Of a DNA stretch of 37,666 nt, positions 25,487-34,146 are shown one piece after another. Both the position numbers and the translations under genes were made by a program. Below the pieces are notes generated by a model. The model did not search any database and was not told the DNA's origin. It saw only the letters and a program-made list of their open reading frames with translations. The stretch covers positions 2,541,158-2,578,823 of the forward strand of contig CP070739.1 in NCBI GenBank assembly GCA_020347705.1, written 5' to 3'. Source of the stretch: Methanomassiliicoccales archaeon. Its GTDB lineage: Archaea; Thermoplasmatota; Thermoplasmata; GCA-020350865. Position 1 is the stretch's first letter. Each line of letters opens with the position of its first letter.

Positions 25487-26170
25487 TTAAGGGCCTTCCA
25501 AATCCCCACCGACCTCATAGCCGAATCCAAGGGCAGGGAATGGGTAAAGTACACCGGTACAAATATTGGCCAAGTGGGCATTGACCCTCCTGAAATAACC
25601 TGTTAAAAGTGCGTAACTTATCGCATTTGTCGTAGAGATTTTCTCATCTTCATTCAGCCTTTTTATTATGTTGTTGTGGATTTCTTTGACTCTATCGTGT
25701 AAGCCTATGACTTCTTTTGCCTTCTCATCATCAGATTGCTCTATGGCTATCAACGTCAAATCGAACATTTTGGAAAGATGATTTTTCATGCTGTTGATAT
25801 CCATGACATATCTTTCGTCCCCGAAATCTGCAGGGTACTCTATGCAAAGCTGGGCTATGTTTTTGCACAGGTCTCCGATTCTTTCATAATCTATAACGAT
25901 GCTGATCAGGACCAATGAAGCATTAAGGTTGGGTGCGGAAGTGACGGCCAGGTATTCCATGACCTCCCTTCGAATCATTTTCTCGCATTTATTGATGCGT
26001 TTGTCCTCCAAAGAGAGTCTTTTTGCCACATCTATATCGCATCCAATCAGGCATTTTGAAGATTCCTCGAACATCTCCTTCGCGAGCTTATGCATGTTCC
26101 AGGCATCGTCATAGGCCTTTTCAAGCAGTGGGGCTTTCGTCAAAGCATCGTAAATTTTTTTGAACGCCAT
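25487..26170 (-). CDS. phoU: PhoU-domain protein
   Basis: The 227-residue helical protein carries two PhoU repeats, with metal-type acidic segments such as EDKRINKCEKMIRREV and VIDYERIGDLCKNIAQ in the first and HDRVKEIHNNII with YALLTGYFRRVNAHLANI in the second. GAGGTGG upstream of the ATG supports the start. PhoU proteins restrain phosphate uptake. Here the gene follows the Na/phosphate symporter by 49 bases on the same strand, so it very likely modulates that transporter rather than a Pst ABC system, none of which is present in the window. Confidence 0.93.
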   Translation of the reverse strand: MAFKKIYDALTKAPLLEKAYDDAWNMHKLAKEMFEESSKCLIGCDIDVAKRLSLEDKRINKCEKMIRREVMEYLAVTSAPNLNASLVLISIVIDYERIGDLCKNIAQLCIEYPADFGDERYVMDINSMKNHLSKMFDLTLIAIEQSDDEKAKEVIGLHDRVKEIHNNIIKRLNEDEKISTTNAISYALLTGYFRRVNAHLANICTGVLYPFPALGFGYEVGGDLEGP

Positions 26171-26219
26171 GTTCTTTCCACCTCACATATGATGTGAATT
26201 ATGACTCTCATGAAACCTC

Positions 26220-27539
26220 TCAACTAAGAAGCAATATGATCAAACCCGGTATGATATAGAAGGCAATGAATATATATATTATCGCGACCTTCTTATTATT
26301 GATTACATAGGCACCGATTTTCTTTGCCATCCCTATTGGCACCCTTTTAAAAGGATAGATTATGCAAATGGCTATGGTATTGAATAACAAATGGGCGAAT
26401 GCAATTGAAAGTGCCGCTACAGCACTGCCTGTTTGACTTGTACTACCCCATTCCACAAATGCTGCCAATAAAGCGGTTACCGTAGTTCCAATATTGGCTC
26501 CTAAAGTGTAGGGGAATATTTGCTCTACAGTTAACACCCCGCCCCCGACCAACGGGACAACTAGGGAGGTTGTAATGGAGCTGCTTTGAATGAGAGCGGT
26601 TAACAACACCCCGAAACCAAAGCTGATATACGAGGTTTTGAACAGATATTTGCTGATGATGATCTGAAGTCTGCCCTCTATCAATATCCTCATAGAACTC
26701 GTTATGAATTTCAATGCAATGAAGAGTAGAATTATACCGATTACCACGGAAAGCCATTCTGCATTGGCACTTTTTGAAAATTCTCTAATCGGGGTTTCAA
26801 TAGGTTTGACAAGATCGTTAATCAGGGTGAATTTCCCCACACCCACACTTCCCACGAACCTTTCAGCAAAATAGGTGGAGAGCCTTTGAAGAAGGCCTTT
26901 ACCACCCCAGAAAAACTGGGTGATCAACTCTACGGGAAAGAGTATCGATGCGGCTATAACATTGAAAAAATCATGCACCACCGCTCCGGAGAACGCTCGC
27001 TCAAACTCTTTACCTCTGGTGATATGTCCAAAAGAAACGATTATGTTCGTAACCGATGTGCCAATGTTCGCTCCGATTATGATGGGGATGGCCAAAGGGA
27101 GAAAATCCGGCTCTGCGGCCACCATCCCCACAACCATTGATGTGGTGGCTGAGGAGCTTTGTATAATAGATGTGGCCAAAATCCCTATGAACAAACCCAC
27201 CAACGGGTTCGAAGCGGTTTTAATCATCCCTTCGGAGAACCCAGAGCCCATATCCTTGAAACCGCCGCTCATGGTTTTTATGCCGACAATGAAGAAATAG
27301 AGGGCCAGGATGAGGATAACAGCCCTCACATACCTATTGTTCAGGTATGGGGAAATCCTCTTGTTTATTTCCAAAATCCCTGCCTTTAACTTGGATCGAG
27401 GTTTCCTCAGGAAATAATCGTCTTTTAATACTCGATACTTCTTTTTTCTGGGGGGTATGGAATCTTTGGGGGAGGTCACATTCTGACCATTTGCTGGGCC
27501 TGTTGTCCCTGTATTACCCTCGTTTGATGAGTGCTCCAT
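26220..27539 (-). CDS. Na+/phosphate cotransporter (NptA / Na_Pi_cotrans family)
   Basis: The 439-residue protein has a polar N-terminal region of about 70 residues, then at least eight hydrophobic helices arranged as two inverted repeats. Each repeat carries the family signature: IIQSSSATTSMVVG in the first and LIQSSSITTSLVVP in the second, followed by GANIGTSVTNI and GANIGTTVTAL. It should import phosphate with sodium. phoU lies directly downstream. The start ATG has no ribosome site, and a clear TATA-like element lies about 52-61 bases upstream. Confidence 0.94.
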   Translation of the reverse strand: MEHSSNEGNTGTTGPANGQNVTSPKDSIPPRKKKYRVLKDDYFLRKPRSKLKAGILEINKRISPYLNNRYVRAVILILALYFFIVGIKTMSGGFKDMGSGFSEGMIKTASNPLVGLFIGILATSIIQSSSATTSMVVGMVAAEPDFLPLAIPIIIGANIGTSVTNIIVSFGHITRGKEFERAFSGAVVHDFFNVIAASILFPVELITQFFWGGKGLLQRLSTYFAERFVGSVGVGKFTLINDLVKPIETPIREFSKSANAEWLSVVIGIILLFIALKFITSSMRILIEGRLQIIISKYLFKTSYISFGFGVLLTALIQSSSITTSLVVPLVGGGVLTVEQIFPYTLGANIGTTVTALLAAFVEWGSTSQTGSAVAALSIAFAHLLFNTIAICIIYPFKRVPIGMAKKIGAYVINNKKVAIIYIFIAFYIIPGLIILLLS

Positions 27540-27590
27540 AAGAATTCAAAACCCGATTGGAGAAAAGCATACCCAGTATATTATAGTAGC

Positions 27591-27600
27591 TTATATAAAA
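27591..27600 (-). promoter_or_regulatory. TATA box for the Na/Pi symporter-phoU operon
   Basis: Minus-strand TTTTATATAA lies 52-61 bases before the ATG at 27539, in an A+T-rich divergent spacer. Confidence 0.6.
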
Positions 27601-27871
27601 TATAGTCTCTATATATTGGTAAGGAATCTATATAGAATTAAATAATTTGATAATACCAAAATGTTAACAATTTTGGATACAATAATTTCAATAGGGTAAT
27701 TCTTCATCGCTCATTCTTGACCTTCAATTGTCCTTGTAATTTTTTTTATCTTTAAATTACCCCTTTATTCTTTTAAAAACCCCCCAATAAACTCCAATAA
27801 CCTTATATAATAAAAATCGCTTAAGGGGGACTTGCTTTCCAAATTATCTTGTAAAACCTGGAGGATACGGT
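27601..27871. other. divergent spacer between phosphate and ribosomal operons
   Basis: The full gap between the two start codons is about 330 bases. It is A+T-rich and carries a TATA-like box for each side. I see no reading frame, repeat or stable hairpin in the middle. Confidence 0.5.
27803..27811 (+). promoter_or_regulatory. TATA box for the rps13-rps4-rps11-rpo3 operon
   Basis: TTATATAAT with flanking CC and AAAAAT lies 61-69 bases before the TTG start of rps13. The predicted leader of about 40 bases contains GGAGGA. Confidence 0.65.
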
Positions 27872-28402
27872 TTGGCAGATGAAAAAAAGGAAAATGCAGA
27901 CGTCAAAGACCCAGCTAAGCAGTCTGAGAAAGAGAAGGATCAAAAGGACGATTTTAAATACATCGTGAGGATTGCAAATACGGATTTGGATGGGGACAAG
28001 GTTGTGGTCCAAGCATTAACCGCAATAAAGGGCATCGGAGATCGTGTGGCGAAGGTTGTGGTCAATAGGACCAAAATCCCGAAAAATGAAAAGATAGGTA
28101 ATCTATCGGATGAGGATATAGAGAAACTCGAAAATTTCGTTTTAGAACTCTCGGACAACACTCCAGGATGGCTGATGAACAAGCAAAACGATGTATGGAC
28201 AGGGGAAGATATACATATTTTAGGCTCTGAAATGGAAATGCGAATACAAGAGGACATCAATATATTGAAAAAGATCAGATGCTACAGAGGGATAAGGCAT
28301 GAAAAGGGCCAGAAGGTAAGGGGACAGAGAACAAAGGCACACGGTAGAACAGGCCTAACCGTTGGTGTGGTGAAAAAAGCGCAGAAGCCAGGTAAAACTT
28401 AA
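27872..28402 (+). CDS. rps13: 30S ribosomal protein S13
   Basis: Start is TTG at 27872 with GGAGGA seven bases upstream. The conserved core begins at about residue 28 (FKYIVRIANTDLDG) and runs through IKGIGDRVA, DIHILGSEMEMRI and RCYRGIRHEKGQKVRGQRTK to AHGRTG. S13 binds the head of the small subunit. The first 27 residues are a charged Lys/Glu/Asp extension (DEKKENADVKDPAKQ) absent from most archaeal S13 proteins. First gene of the canonical S13-S4-S11-Rpo3 order. Confidence 0.97.
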   Translation: MADEKKENADVKDPAKQSEKEKDQKDDFKYIVRIANTDLDGDKVVVQALTAIKGIGDRVAKVVVNRTKIPKNEKIGNLSDEDIEKLENFVLELSDNTPGWLMNKQNDVWTGEDIHILGSEMEMRIQEDINILKKIRCYRGIRHEKGQKVRGQRTKAHGRTGLTVGVVKKAQKPGKT

Positions 28403-28453
28403 TAGATATTCGTTGATCGAGATCAAATTGGATTTCATAGGATAAGTGAATGA

Positions 28454-29170
28454 ATGGGCGACCCGAAATTCAGCAGGAGAAAATACGATACGCCCTCGCA
28501 TCCTTGGCAGGGGGAGAGAATCAAGGAGGAGAATGAGCTTTTAAAAAAATATGGGCTGAAAAATAAACGTGAACTTTGGAAGGCACAATCCATGCTCAGG
28601 AATTATCGGAGACAGGGAAGAAACGTATTGGCTAGACTCCGGTACGGTGATGTGCAGGCAGAAAAGGAGAGAAAAGGTTTACTTACGAAGCTCGCTAACC
28701 TTGGGTTGCTACCAGATGACGCATCATTGGACGATGTATTGGGCCTGGAACTGGAACGGATATTGGAACGAAGGCTGCAAACCCTGGTTTATATGAAAGG
28801 TCTTGCATATACACCTTCCCAAGCGAGACAGCTCATCGTTCACGGGCATACCGTTGTTAATGATCGAAAGGTCACTGTACCGGGATATTTAGTTAAGAGA
28901 AACGAAGAGCCGACCATCTCTTACAATCCATACTCACCAATAGCAAATGAATTGCATCCGATAAGACCTACACCCGAACATGTAGAAAGAGTGACAAGAG
29001 AGTTCTCTGGGCAGAAAGACGCTTTGGTAGAGGAAGAGAAGATGGTAGATACTCCCAAGGATAAGGGTGAGGAAAAAGTGGTAAAAGAAACAGGACCTAA
29101 ACCTAAGGACGAGGAGAAAACAGGTAGGAAAAAAGAAAGTGATAAAACCGCCGCAGGAGGTGCCACCTAA
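28454..29170 (+). CDS. rps4: 30S ribosomal protein S4
   Basis: The conserved core opens [19 protein letters not shown] and contains the S4 RNA-binding domain ([19 protein letters not shown], then [18 protein letters not shown]). The total of 238 residues is longer than the usual archaeal length of about 170-180. The final 50 or so residues are a Lys/Glu-rich low-complexity tail ([19 protein letters not shown]). S4 is an early assembly protein. The stop codon overlaps the next start by one base (TAATG). Confidence 0.97.
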   Translation: MGDPKFSRRKYDTPSHPWQGERIKEENELLKKYGLKNKRELWKAQSMLRNYRRQGRNVLARLRYGDVQAEKERKGLLTKLANLGLLPDDASLDDVLGLELERILERRLQTLVYMKGLAYTPSQARQLIVHGHTVVNDRKVTVPGYLVKRNEEPTISYNPYSPIANELHPIRPTPEHVERVTREFSGQKDALVEEEKMVDTPKDKGEEKVVKETGPKPKDEEKTGRKKESDKTAAGGAT

Positions 29171-29553
29171 TGGGAAAGCGCGGTATTGCCCATATCCATG
29201 CCTCATTCAATAATATAATCATCACCATAACCGATTTAACAGGGGCCGAGACCATCACCCGTTGCTCAGGGGGAATGGTTGTAAAGGCCGCAAAGGATGA
29301 AGCTTCCCCTTATGCTGCAATGAAAGCCGCGGAAAAAGCCGCAGACGCTGCAAAAGAGAAGGGGATAGATACCATACACATTAAAATAAGAGCTCCTGGG
29401 GGTAATAAATCCACCTCCCCAGGCCCGGGTGCACAGGCCGCGATAAGGGCCTTGGCAAGGGCCGGAATTCGAATCGGCCGTATAGAGGATGTCACCCCGA
29501 TTCCACATAATGGAACGAAAAAGAAAGGTGGACGGAGAGGCAGAAGGGTCTAA
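29170..29553 (+). CDS. rps11: 30S ribosomal protein S11
   Basis: The 127-residue protein is full length: [20 protein letters not shown] at the start, [16 protein letters not shown], and [17 protein letters not shown], ending in the basic [13 protein letters not shown]. It forms part of the small-subunit platform around the 3' end of 16S rRNA. It is translationally coupled to rps4 by the one-base overlap. Confidence 0.98.
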   Translation: MGKRGIAHIHASFNNIIITITDLTGAETITRCSGGMVVKAAKDEASPYAAMKAAEKAADAAKEKGIDTIHIKIRAPGGNKSTSPGPGAQAAIRALARAGIRIGRIEDVTPIPHNGTKKKGGRRGRRV

Positions 29554-29633
29554 AGCTGTAGATGGCTCGCACGAATCAATATTAGCATTTATGATAGAAA
29601 ATTCAACGATTTATAAAACAGAAGGGGATTGAT

Positions 29634-30521
29634 ATGGAACTCGAAATTTTAGAATTGACGGATACAAAAGCAAAGTTCATCGTCTCCGAAATATCACCTC
29701 CAGCTATCAATGCACTGAGAAGGACGTTGATTGCGGATGTCCCAAAGATGGCCATCGATAATGTGGAATTTCACCTTGGTCCCATCAGAAACGAGCACGG
29801 GAAGGAATATGAAAGTATCACTCCATTATTCGATGAGATCATTGCCCACAGACTTGGAATGGTTCCCATTCCCACTGATCTTGATTTATTCGTATTCAGA
29901 GATGATTGCGTTTGCAAAGGAGAGGGATGCCCGAATTGTACCATCATGTACTCCCTCAATAAAAAGGGCCCGTCAGAGGACGATAAGAAGGAAAATCTTA
30001 CCGTATATTCCGATGAATTGCAGCTTGTGGTCCAAAAGGTTGAAGGAGTTTCCGAGAAAAAATATGCTGAAAAGTTCCAAATCAATAAAAAAATACCTCT
30101 TGTTAGGTTGAACAAGAGCCAGGCATTATTACTATATGCCACAGCTGAATTGGGCAGGGGAAACGACCATGCAAAATGGCAGGTAGCACAGGCGGTGGGT
30201 TACCAGTATTATCCAATCATAAATATCGATAAAAAGAAATGTGACAGCGGTGGCTCATGTGTGGAAAGCTGCCCCAAAAATGTACTTGAGCAAAAGAAAA
30301 AGGAAATCATTGTTGCTAATCTGGAGAATTGTAATATGTGTGGAACTTGCGAAGAGGTGTGTTCCCTTGGGGCTGTCAAAGTTGATGGCGACGATTCAAA
30401 GTTCATTTTCCAATTCGAAACCGATGGGGCGCTCTCCGCAAAAGAGGCTATAACCCGGGCACTGGTCATTTTGGAGGATGAGTTCGAGGAATTGCGTGAT
30501 CTGGCAGGCAAACTAAAATAA
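29634..30521 (+). CDS. rpoD: DNA-directed RNA polymerase subunit D (Rpo3) with ferredoxin-like domain
   Basis: Rpo3 is the archaeal alpha-like assembly subunit, 295 residues. The dimerisation part shows SPPAINALRRTLIADVPKMA; a zinc-type loop DCVCKGEGCPNC is at about 91-102. A ferredoxin-like insert spans about 200-250. Its second motif is complete (C233, C236, C239, C243), while the first has C203, C209 and C213 but Gly206 where the second cysteine belongs, so only one 4Fe-4S cluster should form. The conserved C-terminal helix ends LRDLAGKLK. The downstream partners rpl18e, rpl13, rps9 and rpoN common in archaea are absent. Confidence 0.97.
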   Translation: MELEILELTDTKAKFIVSEISPPAINALRRTLIADVPKMAIDNVEFHLGPIRNEHGKEYESITPLFDEIIAHRLGMVPIPTDLDLFVFRDDCVCKGEGCPNCTIMYSLNKKGPSEDDKKENLTVYSDELQLVVQKVEGVSEKKYAEKFQINKKIPLVRLNKSQALLLYATAELGRGNDHAKWQVAQAVGYQYYPIINIDKKKCDSGGSCVESCPKNVLEQKKKEIIVANLENCNMCGTCEEVCSLGAVKVDGDDSKFIFQFETDGALSAKEAITRALVILEDEFEELRDLAGKLK

Positions 30522-30628
30522 CCTCCACCTTTTTTTAATCCTCAGCAGGTTCTCGCATACGATATCGATTCATCTGCTTTTTTAAAAGACGGGCATCGTA
30601 AATTCTATCTGCTTTTAAGTGATACGTA

Positions 30629-30693
30629 TTGCGCCACGATGAAGAAGAACGCTAATCTGAAAGATGATGAGTGATGGGCGATCTGAGTGGCAA
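30629..30693 (+). ncRNA. candidate C/D box sRNA guiding 2'-O-methylation
   Basis: All boxes occur in order with archaeal spacings. Box C is ACGATGA (30636-30642, one change from RUGAUGA). The first guide is 14 bases, followed by box D' CTGA (30657-30660) and a 3-base spacer. Box C' is ATGATGA (30664-30670), followed by a 12-base guide (30671-30682) and box D CTGA (30683-30686). The flanks TTGC...CCAC and GTGGCAA can pair as a terminal stem. The second guide, GTGATGGGCGAT, is complementary to the universal 16S sequence ACCGCCCGUCA, with one G-U pair and one mismatch near the end. The fifth base from box D (30678) faces C1402 (E. coli numbering). Confidence 0.65.
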
Positions 30694-30787
30694 CCTCAGG
30701 TTATTCAACGACCTTGACTAAGCGAGTCTCTCTTCCATATTACCGAAATTCATTAATACAATCTTATCGGTATACTCGCTGATATTG

Positions 30788-31711
30788 ATGGCAAGGCTAG
30801 AGGGCGTTGAATTTCTTTCTTTAGATAAAACCGAAGACCAACTCGTTTTAGTGGTATTCGCTTGCCTTATCATTTCCTTTTTTTTCGGCCTTCAGCCCGG
30901 AGGATTGTACGCCATTTTGTGGGCGGCCACAGGTCTGGCAGCCCTAATCTGCATATATTTCGCCTTTCCCCATATGTGGCAGTCCGGGCTGCTTTTATAT
31001 GCTAGCTACGGAATCTCTGCCTTCGGGGTGATTTTTATCGTCTTTTGGTATGACTTGGTGATGTTATTTGGGATTTCCATCCCCTTGTTGATCGGGTTTT
31101 TTTTTATTGCATCTGCATTTTATATAGCTTTCCACATCATTCAAAATATCAAGAAGGTTAGAGATGCGTCAGTAAAGAAAGATGGTTATCCTACCCTGGG
31201 TTTTTGGAGTATAGGGGTATTTTCCTTCGTCATTTTTTCGATTCTGTCCATCCTAGGTTGGGCATTATGGGCCGACTCGGGTGGAGGGGGGATTCGATTC
31301 TACCAAATCTTTGAGCCAGTGATCGCATTCCTGCTGGTTTATACTCTATGGCTTCCGGACAGAAATATCGACTGGAGCGGCGAAAAACTGCCAGAATCAA
31401 CGGCCGCGAAGTTCATTACCGATAAATCCAAGGCCATAAGGAAAAAGGTTGTAATGACGAAAAAGATCTGCCCCGAGTGTGGCTCGAAGTTAAGGATTGA
31501 GAAAAAGATATGTCCATCCTGCAACAACACCCAGAAATTCGGTTGGTGTGTGACTTCCGAAGCTTATGTCCTACCCTGTACCAAATGCGGGAGCATGTCC
31601 CTTTATGGGAAGGAAAAATGCAGCCAGTGCCAAAATCAACTCTTTGATAAAGTTGTATGCAGTGCCTGCCAAAAGGCATTTCCAATAAAGGAATGGATTG
31701 TTGAAACCTGA
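30788..31711 (+). CDS. multi-helix membrane protein with C-terminal zinc ribbons
   Basis: I use the ATG at 30788; there is no ribosome site. The 307 residues begin with about six hydrophobic helices between residues 15 and 195. A basic linker (SKAIRKKVVMTKK) leads to a cysteine-rich tail with five CxxC pairs: CPEC, CPSC, CTKC, CSQC and CSAC, plus a single Cys in FGWC. These look like double-zinc-ribbon modules and should lie in the cytoplasm. No family is recognised beyond that; scaffolding or regulation at the membrane is a guess. It stands alone downstream of the sRNA candidate. Confidence 0.82.
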   Translation: MARLEGVEFLSLDKTEDQLVLVVFACLIISFFFGLQPGGLYAILWAATGLAALICIYFAFPHMWQSGLLLYASYGISAFGVIFIVFWYDLVMLFGISIPLLIGFFFIASAFYIAFHIIQNIKKVRDASVKKDGYPTLGFWSIGVFSFVIFSILSILGWALWADSGGGGIRFYQIFEPVIAFLLVYTLWLPDRNIDWSGEKLPESTAAKFITDKSKAIRKKVVMTKKICPECGSKLRIEKKICPSCNNTQKFGWCVTSEAYVLPCTKCGSMSLYGKEKCSQCQNQLFDKVVCSACQKAFPIKEWIVET

Positions 31712-31727
31712 TTTCACCACAAATGGG

Positions 31728-32618
31728 CTATATTTTTTTAATTCTACCCAACACAGGTTCGTATATCAGTCCTTTATCCAGGAGGGAATTTGTGGCTTCC
31801 TCGATTTGCATTTTGTTCATGCCCTTCTTCTCGGCTTTTTCGACGATCTCTTCCCAAGATGCTCCCTTTACATTCGTGTCTAGGGCCTCTATTATCTCCA
31901 TGAATAAATTCTCGTTCTCCAAATTGCCCTCGGGGCTCTCAGGCTCTTCTTGCCCCTCTGCCTCGGTGATTTTTTCGCTTTTGATGTCTTGATATTCTGG
32001 TAGAAGGCATTTGAGGGCGTCCTGCAACATGCCGTTGAACCTCGCAATATCGATGTAATCGTAGTGCTCGATTGCCGAAAGGATCCCCTCTGCATTATTC
32101 CGACTTGCACCAAGAGAGATTATATTCTCAACCTCAGGTTTTTCCATCCGGAGGGCTTCGCCCATGATATCCAGTCTTTTTTGGAGATTCCGGCATGCAT
32201 CCATAATCCAGTAATCACGTATCTGTGAGTTGACCTCCTTGACGGTCTCAGGTCTTATGGAAACATATATCACACCTTCTTCCGGGGAGTAGGTGCGGCT
32301 TTTACCGATTACAGCAACGAACTTAGGGGGTTTGATCTTGGACAGCACCTGCGCAGCCTCGGGTTGGTACTGGCCTGCGGAGATATAGAAAACACCTGTG
32401 GGATCGGCGAGTCTCGCTCTCCACATAGGTTCGGTATCGGTCCCAATATTTTCCACGTCGGTTATGACGCCCACGACCAAAAGTCGGTTGATCTTCGCAC
32501 CTAAAGGGGTTATAACATAACTTGGAGCTCTTTCTTCCGCACTTATTTCGATATGTGTGGAGGAGTTATACTCACCTGCAAAAATCCGCCAAGCAGTCTC
32601 CCTGGTGATCATTTTCAT
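31728..32618 (-). CDS. RPA-associated protein (COG3390-type, OB fold plus winged helix)
   Basis: The 296-residue protein has the conserved archaeal RPA-associated N-terminus (TRETAWRIFAGEYN) and an OB fold (NRLLVVGVITDVENIG to WRARLADPTGVFYISAGQYQPE). A central helical region (MDACRNLQKRLDIMGEAL) follows. The C-terminal winged helix (SWEEIVEKAEKKGMNKMQIEEATNSLLDKG) resembles the RPA32 tail. It overlaps the rpa gene by four bases (ATGA), so the two are translationally coupled and probably form one complex on single-stranded DNA. Confidence 0.88.
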   Translation of the reverse strand: MKMITRETAWRIFAGEYNSSTHIEISAEERAPSYVITPLGAKINRLLVVGVITDVENIGTDTEPMWRARLADPTGVFYISAGQYQPEAAQVLSKIKPPKFVAVIGKSRTYSPEEGVIYVSIRPETVKEVNSQIRDYWIMDACRNLQKRLDIMGEALRMEKPEVENIISLGASRNNAEGILSAIEHYDYIDIARFNGMLQDALKCLLPEYQDIKSEKITEAEGQEEPESPEGNLENENLFMEIIEALDTNVKGASWEEIVEKAEKKGMNKMQIEEATNSLLDKGLIYEPVLGRIKKI

Positions 32619-33937
32619 CCCTCCAGCTTCTCGAGCATTGCTTGTGCCTCTGCTTGTACGTCGATGCTCATCAATTGCGCGTCCTTCGAAATTAACATTA
32701 TGCCAAAATCATCTGAGGTGGCATCCCCGGTGATTCTGATAGGCGTGGCAATGAGCAATTTTTTAAGCTCGTCCTCTATCACACTGTGATCCATGGCATC
32801 CTTGGCCATTTTCCTGCATTCATCCACGTCCTTGCCAAGTAACTTTTCGGTAATCTCCCTTCCCATAACGGCAGTCAGGGCCCCTGTTCCGTCATCCAGC
32901 ACCGCTTTGATCCTCAAATCCGCTTTTCCCTCCACCTCGCCGTGGATTCTGCACACTCCTTTTTGAAGCACACGTTTGCATTCAGGACATCTGAATATCA
33001 GCCCACTTCCGCATCTAACATCTATTATTATCCCCTCAACGTCCACGTCAATTGCCCCGCCCCTTTCCATTAATTCCTCTATACTGTGAACCTCCCTCTC
33101 TGCCAGTTCTTTTAATGGAGGCAGTTCATCCTTTTCCAGAACCTCAACCTTGGCCCTTTCGTCGAAACTGAACTGAGGAATACCGCGCCAGGTTTTAACA
33201 TAACCTCCTTCTATCCTGATCACCATTCCCTCCTTCATTTTGAAGTCATGCCATGCAGAGAACTGGACCTTTCCTGTCTTATCTGCCATAACTCCAGAGA
33301 AGACCTTTTTCTCCTCACCACCTACATTTACTGTACGTGATTCCACAAAAAGCACTCTGGCAGTAAGTGATACATTGCTGATTCCTCCCCTAAGGTCCTT
33401 AACCTCAAAACTCTTGGGATTCGAAAAGGAGGGGGCTACGAACTTCGGCAGCGCATCCTTCGGCTCCAGTTTTATCGTCGTCCTTTCACCGAAATTAATT
33501 TGAGGTTGGCCTTTCCATTCTTTTGTGTACGCATTGTGAACTCTGATAACATCCCCTTTCTGGAACTGCCAATCGGAAACCTCCCAGGCCGTGAATGACA
33601 CACTGGCGGTTTGATCCCCTAAGATGCCATACACTATCGGTTTCTTCTCTCCACCCACGTCCACCTCTTTGTGGTTTACAGCTATCAACCTGCATAGTAA
33701 ATCGACACTTGACTCGTTTGGAGCAAGCTGTTCTATCGTCTTTGAAACACCTAGCCCAAGTTCAGATGGTGTGCCGCCGTACTTTTTAACAAGCATCTGC
33801 TTGGCCGTGCCAAGTGGTATTCTGTATTCTGTCAAATACTGTCTCAGCTCCTTCTCTATATCTTCACTATCGATCTTATCTTTCAGCACCCGTGCAATGT
33901 CTTCTACATGGGGTGCGATTTCTTCATTTCTCATCAT
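32615..33937 (-). CDS. rpa: replication protein A (single-stranded DNA-binding, multi-OB with zinc finger)
   Basis: The 440-residue protein carries about three OB folds. The segments VYGILGDQTASVSFTAWEVS and FSGVMADKTGKVQFSAWHD are clearly duplicated modules, each followed by an exit strand pattern (PQINFGERTTI, PQFSFDERAKV). The last fold contains a zinc finger, FRCPECKRVLQKGVCRIHG. It coats single-stranded DNA in replication and repair. AGGAGG seven bases upstream supports the ATG at 33937. The RPA-associated gene overlaps its end. Confidence 0.94.
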   Translation of the reverse strand: MMRNEEIAPHVEDIARVLKDKIDSEDIEKELRQYLTEYRIPLGTAKQMLVKKYGGTPSELGLGVSKTIEQLAPNESSVDLLCRLIAVNHKEVDVGGEKKPIVYGILGDQTASVSFTAWEVSDWQFQKGDVIRVHNAYTKEWKGQPQINFGERTTIKLEPKDALPKFVAPSFSNPKSFEVKDLRGGISNVSLTARVLFVESRTVNVGGEEKKVFSGVMADKTGKVQFSAWHDFKMKEGMVIRIEGGYVKTWRGIPQFSFDERAKVEVLEKDELPPLKELAEREVHSIEELMERGGAIDVDVEGIIIDVRCGSGLIFRCPECKRVLQKGVCRIHGEVEGKADLRIKAVLDDGTGALTAVMGREITEKLLGKDVDECRKMAKDAMDHSVIEDELKKLLIATPIRITGDATSDDFGIMLISKDAQLMSIDVQAEAQAMLEKLEG

Positions 33938-34146
33938 TTGGATTCCTCCTTATCTTTATAGGAATTGTCAGAGAACCTGAATGCTGTATCCGTTTATATA
34001 ATTGAGGGAGAGGGGTGAGTGAAAGGATTGGCTCCGCAAATTCATATAAGATAATCATACCAGAAATATTCTTATACCAAAAATCTATATCATATAATTG
34101 TATCAAAATCGCAACAAATACACGTTTTAGGTTGGAATGTGTTTCA

